Assembly: GCA_002839335.1 (NCBI GenBank) | Contig: PGXU01000004.1 | Location: 32,476-96,475, forward strand | DNA: 64,000 nucleotides | Direction: 5' to 3' | DNA from: Spirochaetae bacterium HGW-Spirochaetae-4 | GTDB lineage: Bacteria; Spirochaetota; Spirochaetia; Sphaerochaetales; Sphaerochaetaceae | In this document: positions 43,289 to 51,674 of the stretch, one piece after another | Layout of the letters: every line of letters begins with the position of its first letter | How positions within the stretch are numbered: the stretch's first letter is position 1 | Translations under genes and position numbers: made by a program | Notes under the pieces: generated by a model | What the model was told of the DNA's origin: nothing | What the model saw: the letters and a program-made list of their open reading frames with translations, nothing else | Databases searched by the model: none

Positions 43289-44078
43289 GAGGTCCCACCT
43301 CCCCCAGGGCAAGCAGTTTCTGCAACGCCATGGCATTCCTTACAGCTTGCCCGCGTCTGTGGTTGTTGAAGTAGACCAGTACCAGTTGCGCCGCGACGGC
43401 CATACCACGGACACGTTCCGCGATTGCCGCCAGTTCCTTCTCCGAATAGAGGTAGTCGTACCGGGCCGCCGAATCGGAGCCCCACCAGGTTTCCTTGTTG
43501 CGTCCATGGAGCCGGATATACGCCAAGGGAGAGGTGGCCACATCCATCATGGGCGGCGAGCTTTGGAGTTCCGGCATGTCCAGCGAAACAAGCGAGACCT
43601 TGCGTTCCCGCAACGCCTCCAACGTCCTGTTGTTGTACCATTGTCCATTGCGGAATTCCACTGCAAGGGGGAAGTTCCCCAATGAGCGGACCAACGCATC
43701 GAGGTATCGCCTGCGGTCGGGGTCGTAATGGAACGAGTAGGGGAACTGGAGCAGGACCGCACCCAGGACCCCTTTCTCCTGGAGGGGAGAAACCGCGGAC
43801 CGGAAGGTCGCGGCCGCATTTCTCCATACCGCCGTATCTATCGTGTGGGTAAGGGACTCGTGGGCTTTTATGGAAAACAGCAAGGATTCGCTTTGGCAGT
43901 GCATTGCCAGCAGTTGTTCGGCTTCTGGCATGCGGTAATAGCTGAAGTTCAGCTCGACTGTGGGAAAAAGGGTCCCGTACCTGTCCAGATACTCTCCGGC
44001 TTTCGTGCCCTCGGGATAAACCGGACCGACCCACTCCGTGTAACTGTACCCTGATGTTCCGATAAGGATCCTTGCCAT
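43278..44078 (-). CDS. DUF72 (YecE-like) protein
   Basis: A 266-residue soluble protein of the DUF72 TIM-barrel family: ILIGTSGYSYTEWVGPVYPEG at the start, VELNFSYYRMPEAEQ, KAHESLTHT, AVEFRNGQW and YIRLHGRNKETWWGSD. The family has no established biochemical function; its fold resembles sugar isomerases and endonuclease IV. It is the first gene of the cassette with the ImuB-like and DnaE2-like genes, in the position often held by ImuA or a LexA-like gene. The ATG at 44078 has no ribosome binding site and lies six bases from a -10 hexamer, again a leaderless layout, with a perfect palindrome in the promoter. Confidence 0.9.
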   Translation of the reverse strand: MARILIGTSGYSYTEWVGPVYPEGTKAGEYLDRYGTLFPTVELNFSYYRMPEAEQLLAMHCQSESLLFSIKAHESLTHTIDTAVWRNAAATFRSAVSPLQEKGVLGAVLLQFPYSFHYDPDRRRYLDALVRSLGNFPLAVEFRNGQWYNNRTLEALRERKVSLVSLDMPELQSSPPMMDVATSPLAYIRLHGRNKETWWGSDSAARYDYLYSEKELAAIAERVRGMAVAAQLVLVYFNNHRRGQAVRNAMALQKLLALGEVGPHDR

Positions 44079-44084
44079 ATCTTA

Positions 44085-44113
44085 GATATACTATACATCC
44101 GTATAGTAATCAA
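44085..44113 (-). promoter_or_regulatory. Promoter of the DUF72-imuB-dnaE2 cassette with embedded operator
   Basis: Minus strand: TTGATT (44108-44113) and TATATC (44085-44090) with a 17-base spacer, six bases before the ATG. The perfect inverted repeat TACTATAC-N4-GTATAGTA (44089-44108) fills the spacer and touches both hexamers. Mutagenesis cassettes are commonly under LexA control, so this may be the LexA box of this lineage; it does not match the E. coli or Bacillus consensus. Confidence 0.7.
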
Positions 44114-44130
44114 GTGGAAGTTGACAACGG

Positions 44131-44715
44131 TCAGAAAGCGCGTATTGCCCTGACCGCAAGCAACTCGGTCTTTTCCACGCGTCCTTGCACACCATTGGAA
44201 AAGCCCTGTCCCCACGACCGTCTTTCATCGTATTCGGAAGAACTCCAATACCCGTATCCCTCCCGAAGAAACGTACCGGTTCCATTGCGGGCCAGCGATT
44301 TGTACAGCAGGTCAAGTTCATCTTTCGAAGGAAGGAACCAATCGGAGAATTCCTGTACCACCAGTTGTGCACAATAGGAGGCTGCCGTTCCCCTATCGGG
44401 TGAGTCGATAAGCAAGGCGTCCGTATTGGTTCGACCGGTTCCGACAGTGGTCCGGGTGCTCGCCAACGATCCCTGGAAGCCCCAGGGAAGCAATCTTTCG
44501 GTTGTATCCGGAGCCATTTCCAGATATCTCCAACCGTCCGAGAATTCACCCTTGTCGTAGAAGACCACACCACGGGCAGGTCCCGGGTCCCCTATGGCGT
44601 AGGTCTTTTCCTTTGCGGCGACACCAGCTTCCCCCGCAGTGGCACAACCGGATACGAACAACGCCACCAGCACCAGGGCCGTGGCCATGAGGATCTTGCC
44701 TGTCCGCATGCTCAT
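44131..44715 (-). CDS. DUF1566/Lcl-domain lipoprotein
   Basis: A 194-residue exported lipoprotein: signal peptide with the lipobox VSGC (Cys ~24), then a DUF1566-type domain. The typical blocks are DWFLPSKDELDLLYK, GYGYWSSSEYDERRSWGQGF and the C-terminal LAVRAIRAF, which form a C-type-lectin-like fold found in many surface lipoproteins of spirochaetes and other anaerobes. Function is unknown, possibly adhesion or polysaccharide binding. Its start overlaps the stop of the degenerate GGDEF gene by four bases, so both come from one transcript. Confidence 0.88.
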   Translation of the reverse strand: MSMRTGKILMATALVLVALFVSGCATAGEAGVAAKEKTYAIGDPGPARGVVFYDKGEFSDGWRYLEMAPDTTERLLPWGFQGSLASTRTTVGTGRTNTDALLIDSPDRGTAASYCAQLVVQEFSDWFLPSKDELDLLYKSLARNGTGTFLREGYGYWSSSEYDERRSWGQGFSNGVQGRVEKTELLAVRAIRAF

Positions 44716-46022
44716 ACCTCTTTGTCTTGGGGGTGGTCGTCGGAGGAGTAGAGGATATCGGAATAGATCATGTATCCTCCCCGCTCACGATCCTTGACCG
44801 CATAGGTTGCGATTTCCGCACGTTTGATAAGCGTGTTGATATCATCGCCATGCTCAGGATACAACGAGATCCCAAGGCTGGCGGAAACATCGATCGAGAG
44901 TTCCTCGGAAAGCTCGAAAGGAGTGGAGAAGGCCGTATTGATCTTCTTCGCTACGGCCAGGGAGTCACGGCGAGTCCTGATTCCATTGAGCAGGACGATG
45001 AACTTGTCGCTGCCAAGTCGGGAGACCAGGTCGCTCTTTCTCAGTTGGGCCTTTACCCTGCCGGCCATCATTTGCAGGACCTTGTCACCGGCCTTGAAGC
45101 CATGGTTCTCGTTGATGGTGGAGAAATGGTCTACATCGATGACAAGGAAGGCTACGAAATCATCCGAGTACCGTGCTTGTGAGATGGTGAGTTTCGCCTG
45201 GTCGTGGAAGAAGTTCCGGTTGGGCAACCCGGTAAGGATATCCTGTGTCGCCAGGAACGAGAGTTTGTCCTCCAGCCGTTTCTGCACCGAAATATCCTCG
45301 ACGGAACCGTCGTAGAAACAGACTTCGTCGGCTCCATTGTAGACAGTCCGGACGGTATCGCGAACCCAGATCGGTTGGCCGTCGTACCGTTCGATCTCAA
45401 AGACCAGTCCATGTATCGAATCTTCCCGTTCGATTATTTCCCGCCAAGTCTTCTGCTCCTCGGGATCGTTGAACATGGAGAAGTAGTTGTCGGACCGCAT
45501 GATCTCCATGCTTGGAGCCTTGGCTATATTGGCCAGTGTCTGGTTCAGCTCCACAAAATCTCCGTTCGGTTTGATCCTGTAGAGACCGGATGGAACGCTG
45601 TCGAACAACGATGTCTCGGCGAGCCTACCGTTTGTAGAGACCTTCTTGTGTACGGATTTGATCTGCACCATGGCATCAATTTTCGTCAACTGGGCCATGA
45701 TCAGATTCTGGGCGGTCTCGATATCGGACAATCCCACGGTTTTCGAATCGGTCGGCAACAGGTCCTTCTCGCTAACCATGACGACATCCTGGATCGATCC
45801 GATGTCCTGGAGAATCTTGGTCATGTTGTCAACGGTATAATAGTCCTGCATGTCGGCGGAGAGGATCGCGACATCGAAGCGGTGTCTCTTGACGTTCGAC
45901 AAACCGTCGACCATGGAATCGACATGGGTAACGTGTGCGATATGTTCCTTGAGATAGTTCGCCAACGATTCTTTGGCTCCGGTGGATTCAAGTATGATAA
46001 TCAGGCGTATCGACTCAAGCAT
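44712..46022 (-). CDS. PAS-GGDEF protein with degenerate active site
   Basis: A 436-residue cytoplasmic protein. Residues ~1-120 resemble a receiver-like fold (DVAILSADMQDYY, DVVMVSEKDL) without a clear phospho-Asp site; a PAS domain spans ~140-265; the GGDEF-like domain (~280-430) starts QDILTGLPNRNFFHDQ. The signature loop is GSDKF instead of GGDEF, so the catalytic glutamate is a lysine and cyclase activity is unlikely. The fold may still bind c-di-GMP or GTP and act as an effector. The start at 46022 follows GGAGG; an earlier in-frame ATG at 46052 has no such site. It is the first gene of an operon with the DUF1566 lipoprotein, divergent from the glycosyltransferase operon. Confidence 0.87.
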   Translation of the reverse strand: MLESIRLIIILESTGAKESLANYLKEHIAHVTHVDSMVDGLSNVKRHRFDVAILSADMQDYYTVDNMTKILQDIGSIQDVVMVSEKDLLPTDSKTVGLSDIETAQNLIMAQLTKIDAMVQIKSVHKKVSTNGRLAETSLFDSVPSGLYRIKPNGDFVELNQTLANIAKAPSMEIMRSDNYFSMFNDPEEQKTWREIIEREDSIHGLVFEIERYDGQPIWVRDTVRTVYNGADEVCFYDGSVEDISVQKRLEDKLSFLATQDILTGLPNRNFFHDQAKLTISQARYSDDFVAFLVIDVDHFSTINENHGFKAGDKVLQMMAGRVKAQLRKSDLVSRLGSDKFIVLLNGIRTRRDSLAVAKKINTAFSTPFELSEELSIDVSASLGISLYPEHGDDINTLIKRAEIATYAVKDRERGGYMIYSDILYSSDDHPQDKEV

Positions 46023-46098
46023 GAAGGTCCTCCCCGTAACATGATTTACCATTATCTCCGCGTAGCAGCCCTTCTGTCAATGTTGTCATGAGAATTTA

Positions 46099-46128
46099 CT
46101 GGCAAATACCTACAGGCTCCTCTATAAT
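46099..46128 (+). promoter_or_regulatory. Promoter of the glycosyltransferase operon, leaderless type
   Basis: CTGGCA (46099-46104) and a perfect TATAAT (46123-46128) are 18 bases apart, and the ATG at 46135 is six bases downstream with no ribosome binding site. Confidence 0.6.
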
Positions 46129-46134
46129 CCATCT

Positions 46135-47397
46135 ATGGATAGGCCAGTTCATATCACACATGTACCCCGACGTTTCGTCATCCATGAATGGGGTGGGACA
46201 GAGACGTTTGTTTCTGAAGTCTCGATTCGTCTGAAGCAACGGGGACTAGTCCCCTCGATACATACGACCAAAGCCTTGGATCCTACCAGGGACGGATCGT
46301 ACCGGGGAATTCCAATCCGTCGATACTCCTATTCCTATCCATATCTCGGGCTGACTGAATCGGATCGGCAACAACTCGATCGCAAGGCGGGAAACTTGTT
46401 CTCCTGGTCCCTCTTGTTGGCGTTGTTACGACTAAAACCCGTGGATTTGTTCCATTTGCATACCGGCAAACGCTTGGGAGGCATCGTGCGGTTCTGCGCG
46501 TTGCGCAAGCGAATTCCGTACGTTGTCTCCCTGCATGGCGGGTACCTGGCTGTTCCGACCGCAGAGAGGGAAACCTGGACCGATCCCACACGACATGCCG
46601 TGGAGTGGGGAAAGATACTCGGGATGCTTGTGGGTTCACGACGTGTCCTCGATGACGCCTCTGCAATTATTTGCGTCGGAAAGGATGAGTACGATGCCAT
46701 GCGGACGCGATATCCCGATAAAAAGGTGGTGCACTTGCCCAACGGTGTGGATTTGGAGCGGTTCGGGCAGGGACAGGGCGATTCGTTCAGAGGACTGTAT
46801 GGCATCCCCCTTGACCGATTCCTCTACGTGACGGTCGGTCGTATCGACGTACAGAAGAACCAACTGGCAGTGATCGAACATCTGCCGACCCTCTTGGAAA
46901 AGGTTCCCCAAGCTCATGTGCTGCTGGTCGGACCGGTAACCAATAGCGGATACCGCGACAAGATTGTGGCACTTGCCGAAAAGCTCGGCGTATCGGATCG
47001 TGTTACCATGCTGCATGGTTTCGCCTATGACGACACTGCGCTGGTCGATGCATACCATGCCGCCGACTGCTTCGTCTTGCCCTCCCTGCACGAACCGTTC
47101 GGTATGGTGGTATTGGAAGCGTGGGCAAGCAGGTTGCCGGTAGTGGCCGCCAAGGTCGGGGGACTGCAGGCATTGATCGACGACCATGTCGACGGTCTGT
47201 TTATCGAACCCGGGGTCTCGGCGGACGATCCCGGAGGATTGGCCACAGCCATGGTTGCACTTGCCCAGGATTCGTCCTTGTGTGCGAGATTGGCCAACGC
47301 GGGGTACCGCAAGGCTCAGCAACGGTACAGCTGGGACCATATCACCGATGAACTCATCGATATCTACAGGGGAGCCTATGCGCATACTGTTCATTAA
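46135..47397 (+). CDS. GT4-family glycosyltransferase
   Basis: A 420-residue GT-B enzyme. The C-terminal half has the GT4 landmarks: VTVGRIDVQKNQLAVIEHL, HVLLVGPV and LPSLHEPFGMVVLEAWASRLPVVAAKVGG, with the EX7E catalytic pair. It transfers a sugar from a nucleotide donor with retention, at the inner membrane. It opens a six-gene plus-strand unit (to 53098) for a lipid-linked or surface polysaccharide. The acceptor is unknown. It overlaps the next glycosyltransferase gene by 20 bases and has a leaderless-type promoter. Confidence 0.92.
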   Translation: MDRPVHITHVPRRFVIHEWGGTETFVSEVSIRLKQRGLVPSIHTTKALDPTRDGSYRGIPIRRYSYSYPYLGLTESDRQQLDRKAGNLFSWSLLLALLRLKPVDLFHLHTGKRLGGIVRFCALRKRIPYVVSLHGGYLAVPTAERETWTDPTRHAVEWGKILGMLVGSRRVLDDASAIICVGKDEYDAMRTRYPDKKVVHLPNGVDLERFGQGQGDSFRGLYGIPLDRFLYVTVGRIDVQKNQLAVIEHLPTLLEKVPQAHVLLVGPVTNSGYRDKIVALAEKLGVSDRVTMLHGFAYDDTALVDAYHAADCFVLPSLHEPFGMVVLEAWASRLPVVAAKVGGLQALIDDHVDGLFIEPGVSADDPGGLATAMVALAQDSSLCARLANAGYRKAQQRYSWDHITDELIDIYRGAYAHTVH

Positions 47398-48535
47398 CAC
47401 CACCTGCGGTTATGTCGGGGGTGTCGAGCAGAATATCGCGCTGGTCGCCGCAGGTCTCGCCGATCGTGGGCATACATGCAGTTTCGCCTATCTGCAGGCT
47501 ACCGGAAAGGATCCACAGGCCTTTGCCACGCTATTCTCCTCGGCATGGTCCTTGGAGAAGCATACATTTCCACACATCTTGGCCGTGGTGCGACCCGATA
47601 TCGTATATATCCACAAATTCGATGAAATCCAACCCATATTCGATGCATTGGGGAATATTCCGATCGTACGCATGTTCCACGACCACGATATCTACTGCCC
47701 GCGTCGTCACAAGTACCTTACCTTCTCCCGGCATATCTGCACATGGAAGGCGGGAATCGCCTGCTATGCCGATCTTGCGTTCCTCCAACGGAAACAGGGA
47801 GCCATGACCTATTCTCCCATCTACCCGAAATTACGGGAACTGTGGCGCAACCGGGCATTGGAGACTGTTGTGGTAGGCAGTTCGTACATGCGGTCCGAAC
47901 TTATCCGCAACGGGTTCCCCGCCAAGACGATCCATGTACTGGCCCCAGCCGTTTCCGATTTTCCCCAACCACCTGTTGCGTTGCATGCGGAGGATTCCGT
48001 GTTGTTCGTAGGACAATTGGTACGGGGAAAAGGGGTGGATACCCTGGTGCGGGCCGTGGCCCTCATGCGAAGCAAGGTTGTGGTGCATATCGTCGGGACA
48101 GGCAATGACGAACACTTCCTGTACGATCTCACACGACAGCTGGGCTTGGCCGAACGGGTGGTTTTCCATGGGTGGGTCGCACATGGGGACCTGTCCGGGT
48201 TCTATGACGATGCACGGATCGTGACGATGCCTTCCCGCTGGCCCGAACCGTTCGGGATGGTCGGTGTCGAGGCAATGTTGCGACGACGTCCCGTGGTAGC
48301 TTCCCGAGTCGGAGGTATTCCGGATTGGCTGGTCGACGGGGAGACCGGAACAAGTGTGCCCTGCAACGATCCGCAAGCGTTGGCGGATGCACTCGATACA
48401 CTGGTCGAAGACACCGATCTTGCCATACGCATGGGTGAGGCTGGTAGGAAACGGGCCATGGGCCTGTTTGCCTACGGGAGATATATGGATGAATTGGAAC
48501 GACTCTTTCAGGAGCGGTGCATATGTATCGGATAG
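47378..48535 (+). CDS. GT4-family glycosyltransferase
   Basis: A 385-residue GT-B protein beginning MRILFINTTCGYVGGVEQN, the glycine-rich acceptor loop, with LFVGQLVRGKGVDTLVRAV and MPSRWPEPFGMVGVEAMLRRRPVVASRVGG in the donor domain. A cysteine-containing central insertion (YCPRRHKYLTFSRHICTWKAGIACYADL) is noteworthy. AGGGGAG before the ATG at 47378 selects this start within a longer open frame. It overlaps the genes on both sides by 20 and 13 bases, so the whole cluster is translated as a chain. Confidence 0.92.
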   Translation: MRILFINTTCGYVGGVEQNIALVAAGLADRGHTCSFAYLQATGKDPQAFATLFSSAWSLEKHTFPHILAVVRPDIVYIHKFDEIQPIFDALGNIPIVRMFHDHDIYCPRRHKYLTFSRHICTWKAGIACYADLAFLQRKQGAMTYSPIYPKLRELWRNRALETVVVGSSYMRSELIRNGFPAKTIHVLAPAVSDFPQPPVALHAEDSVLFVGQLVRGKGVDTLVRAVALMRSKVVVHIVGTGNDEHFLYDLTRQLGLAERVVFHGWVAHGDLSGFYDDARIVTMPSRWPEPFGMVGVEAMLRRRPVVASRVGGIPDWLVDGETGTSVPCNDPQALADALDTLVEDTDLAIRMGEAGRKRAMGLFAYGRYMDELERLFQERCICIG

Positions 48536-49692
48536 GTATACCAAGCTTCGGGACAGACCATGGCAGGTCGGGCATAGGAAGTTATCTCAGGGAACTGTTG
48601 ATCCGGTTCGACGACCCCGATTTGGCCAATGAATTCTATTTCGAGCTGATAGGCCCACAAGAGGATGCCTTGGTGTATCTCCAGGGCCTTGCACGTATCG
48701 GTTGGCATGCCGTCGAAGGTGCCGATTCCTCGCCAATCCACAATTTCTTTTGGAATCAATTGAAGTTGCCTGCCCTTTGCAGACAACAAGGTTACGACCT
48801 GCTTTTCTTTCCCGCAGCCAACCGCAGGCTCTCAGGCCGTTCTCCCTGTCCGACTGTCGGAACCGTACATGACATGGCAGTCTTGCATATGCCTGGGAAA
48901 TACGATTTGATCCATGGGATATTCAATCGGAAGATCCTCCCCCGTTTGATTACCAGACTCGATCATGTGCTGACAGTAAGCGACTTCTCCAAGAACGATA
49001 TCGTGTGGTTTGCCAAAGTTCCTGCCCAAAAGATCACGGTCACCCTTTTGGCAGCCGATACCGAACGGTTCTCCAATCCATCGGATAGGAATGCGGTACG
49101 GCGCGGAATCTCGGAAAAATTCGCATTCGATGCACCATATATCCTCTATGTGTCCCGGTTGGAACACCCCGGGAAGAACCATGTGAACCTTATCCGGGCG
49201 TTCGACCAGGTTCGATCGTCCATCTCCGACCGGTATCTGTTGGTCCTGTCCGGTCCCGATAAGGAACGTGCCCAGGAGATACACGCCGAGGCCGAACGGT
49301 CCATGTATGCCAAGGACATCCGCTTCACCGGGTTTGTCGACTTTGCCGATATACCCAAACTCTACCAAGGTGCCGTACTTTTCGTCCTACCTTCACGTTT
49401 CGAAGGATTTGGACTTCCCGTCCTCGAGGCTATGGCGTGCGGGACCCCGATCATCACCTCCGATGCCGCCTCACTTCCTGAAATCGGGGGGCCACAAACG
49501 CCGAGATTCCCGGTGGACGATGTGGGGGAAATGGCCGAACAGATGATACGGTTGCTCACCGATTCCTCCGCTTCAGCCGATCTGGCGACTACCAACAGTG
49601 CTTGGGTCGCCTCCTTCTCATGGGAAAAGACCGTTGGGCGAACACTTGACATATTCAGGGCTGTCGTCGATAAGGAAAGGGGAGGTAGCTGA
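48523..49692 (+). CDS. GT4-family glycosyltransferase (mannosyltransferase-like)
   Basis: A 389-residue GT-B enzyme: SGIGSYLRELL (N-terminal glycine loop), VGTVHDMAVLHMPGKY, VLTVSDFSKNDIV, YILYVSRLEHPGKNHVNLIRAF and LPSRFEGFGLPVLEAMACGTPIITSDAASLPEIGG. This pattern is usual in WbaZ/mannosyltransferase-like enzymes, but the sugar is not certain. Start: a GTG at 48517 and the ATG at 48523 compete; AGGAG is eight bases from the ATG. Its stop shares bases with the next start (TGATG). Confidence 0.92.
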   Translation: MYRIGIPSFGTDHGRSGIGSYLRELLIRFDDPDLANEFYFELIGPQEDALVYLQGLARIGWHAVEGADSSPIHNFFWNQLKLPALCRQQGYDLLFFPAANRRLSGRSPCPTVGTVHDMAVLHMPGKYDLIHGIFNRKILPRLITRLDHVLTVSDFSKNDIVWFAKVPAQKITVTLLAADTERFSNPSDRNAVRRGISEKFAFDAPYILYVSRLEHPGKNHVNLIRAFDQVRSSISDRYLLVLSGPDKERAQEIHAEAERSMYAKDIRFTGFVDFADIPKLYQGAVLFVLPSRFEGFGLPVLEAMACGTPIITSDAASLPEIGGPQTPRFPVDDVGEMAEQMIRLLTDSSASADLATTNSAWVASFSWEKTVGRTLDIFRAVVDKERGGS

Positions 49693-50912
49693 TGCGGTAT
49701 CGAATTCTTGTCGGTAGCCCGATCGCCGCGTGGTGCGAATCCTTTGCCCAAACCTTGGCGGAGCATCTCACCGATGTGGTGATCGTGGATCTGGGTGGAC
49801 ATGCGGAAGACGGGTTGCCCATCGTGGCTATGGAAGAGAACGGCCCCCACTTCGTGATCATGTACGCCGAGGGAGCACTTTCCAACCGCACCTGGCGTTC
49901 GTCTGCCGACCTACGGTTGTTCATAGATGCCTCCGATGTGGATATCACTGCCGATCTGTTCAAGACCCTGCGGAACGAAGGCTTCCTCAAGGAAGGCAAG
50001 TTCCAGTCGAAGACCTTGGCAGAGGAGGTGGACCGGATTCTGAAGGAGAAGACCGACAAGCAAGGAGACGAGGAGTTTCTCGGTAGGACCTATGCCGATA
50101 TCGTCGTCAACTCCGATGAAACGTTCCATGAAGCGGTCGATTCCATTGTGCGGTATATCGAGAAGACCGACGAGGCGAGCGCAAGATCTGTCTTGGATGC
50201 TGAGAAGCGGCGTGAACGGATAGATCGGATGCTGCGCCAATACCAACATGCCACACTGCAATCGAGGAAGGCGAAAATCAAGCGCAAACTCTGGTTGTCC
50301 GTAATCACCGCCACCTTGGCATTCAAGCGGGCGATGGACATGTTGCTTTCATTCGTTGCATTGCTGATGCTCTCCCCACTATTCTTGTTCGTGGCACTAG
50401 CCATAAAGCTGCATGACCGCGGACCTGTATTCTACATCCAGCAACGTGTGGGATTGCAGGGAAAGGAATTCCCTTTTCCGAAATTCCGTTCGATGGTCAT
50501 GCATGCCGATGCCTTGAAGGATTCGCTGCTCAACCAAGCCGATCGGGCAGGGGATGTGACGTTCAAGATGAAGCAAGATCCGCGTGTTACCCCGATCGGG
50601 CGTTTCATCCGACGGTTCAGTATCGATGAGCTGCCCCAACTGTGGTGTGTACTCAAGGGAGACATGTCCATCGTCGGACCCCGTCCTCCGGTTCCTAGGG
50701 AAGTGGCACTCTACACCCAGGAGGATCGGAGAAGGCTCGAGGTCAAACCGGGTCTTACCGGGATATGGCAAGTAAGCGGACGCTCCGAGATCGGGTTCAA
50801 GCAGCAAGTGGAGCTCGATGTTCTGTATATCGAGAGCCATGGATTCTGGTTGGACTTGAAGCTGATCCTCAAGACGATTCCTGCGGTCCTTACCGGCAAG
50901 GGAGCGTATTGA
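49692..50912 (+). CDS. Undecaprenyl-phosphate sugar phosphotransferase with novel N-terminal domain
   Basis: A 406-residue protein. The C-terminal ~200 residues are a bacterial sugar transferase (PssY/WbaP-type): membrane helix MLLSFVALLMLSPLFLFVALAI, then the conserved RVGLQGKEFPFPKFRSM, IGRFIRRFSIDELPQLWCVLKGDMSIVGPRPP, KPGLTGIWQVSGRSE and the final DLKLILKT. It starts glycan assembly by loading a sugar phosphate on undecaprenyl phosphate. The N-terminal ~205 residues are soluble, acidic and contain no helix typical of WbaP proteins; they begin MRYRILVGSPIAAWCESFAQ and recall a nucleotide-binding fold. This makes the protein unusual for the family. Confidence 0.88.
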   Translation: MRYRILVGSPIAAWCESFAQTLAEHLTDVVIVDLGGHAEDGLPIVAMEENGPHFVIMYAEGALSNRTWRSSADLRLFIDASDVDITADLFKTLRNEGFLKEGKFQSKTLAEEVDRILKEKTDKQGDEEFLGRTYADIVVNSDETFHEAVDSIVRYIEKTDEASARSVLDAEKRRERIDRMLRQYQHATLQSRKAKIKRKLWLSVITATLAFKRAMDMLLSFVALLMLSPLFLFVALAIKLHDRGPVFYIQQRVGLQGKEFPFPKFRSMVMHADALKDSLLNQADRAGDVTFKMKQDPRVTPIGRFIRRFSIDELPQLWCVLKGDMSIVGPRPPVPREVALYTQEDRRRLEVKPGLTGIWQVSGRSEIGFKQQVELDVLYIESHGFWLDLKLILKTIPAVLTGKGAY

Positions 50913-50915
50913 TCC

Positions 50916-51674
50916 ATGGAACGGCTAGATTTGGAGCTATTGGGTCTTTCGATCACCAATGTCACCATGGAGGATGCCCTCGATATGGTCTTGGGTGCTG
51001 CAGGTGGGATGCACACGATGCATTTCGTGAATGCCCATTGCATCAATGTCGCGGCCAAGGATTCCGAATACCACAAGATACTATCGCAATCGGATGCATT
51101 GTTCGCCGACGGTTCGGGAATCAAGCTCGCAGGGAAGTGGTTGGGAACGCCGATAATCGACAACGTGAACGGTACCGATATGTTTCCGTTGCTGTGCCAG
51201 GCCTGCGCCCGAAGCGGCAAGAGGCTGTTTTTGCTTGGAGCAGCTCCGGGCATAACGCAAAAAGTAGCCGATTGGACCAAGGAGCATACCGAATCCGAAG
51301 TCGTTGCCGGCTATCACCATGGGTTTTTCACTTCAGCGGAAGAATCTTCGGTTGTCGAATCGATTAATTCCAGCGGAGCCGACCTCTTGTTGGTGGCTAT
51401 GGGAGTGCCGACTCAGGAGAAATGGATTGCCCGTCTCAGGGACCGACTTGACGTTCCCGTCTGCATGGGCGTCGGTGGACTGTTCGATTTTTATTCGGGC
51501 TCGATACCCCGTGCCCCGAAGTGGATGCGGTCGTTGGGCATCGAATGGGTATGGCGCTTGTGCATGGAACCGCGTAGAATGTGGCGTAGGTATATTGTTG
51601 GAAATGTCGTGTTCATCGTACGTATTGCGAGAATCCGCTTTTCACGTGCCCACAAGGAGTCCACCACAGAATGA
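50916..51674 (+). CDS. WecG/TagA/CpsF-family glycosyltransferase (GT26)
   Basis: A 252-residue GT26 enzyme. Family landmarks: HFVNAHCINVAAKDSEYHKIL, SDALFADGSGIKLAGKWLG (the DG[IV] region), FLLGAAPGITQKVADW, GADLLLVAMGVPTQEKWI and MGVGGLFDFYSGSIPRAPKWMRSLGIEWVWRL. These enzymes typically transfer ManNAc or a related sugar as the second sugar on the undecaprenyl-pyrophosphate carrier, at the inner membrane, which fits its place directly after the initiating transferase. It overlaps the next gene by four bases. Confidence 0.93.
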   Translation: MERLDLELLGLSITNVTMEDALDMVLGAAGGMHTMHFVNAHCINVAAKDSEYHKILSQSDALFADGSGIKLAGKWLGTPIIDNVNGTDMFPLLCQACARSGKRLFLLGAAPGITQKVADWTKEHTESEVVAGYHHGFFTSAEESSVVESINSSGADLLLVAMGVPTQEKWIARLRDRLDVPVCMGVGGLFDFYSGSIPRAPKWMRSLGIEWVWRLCMEPRRMWRRYIVGNVVFIVRIARIRFSRAHKESTTE

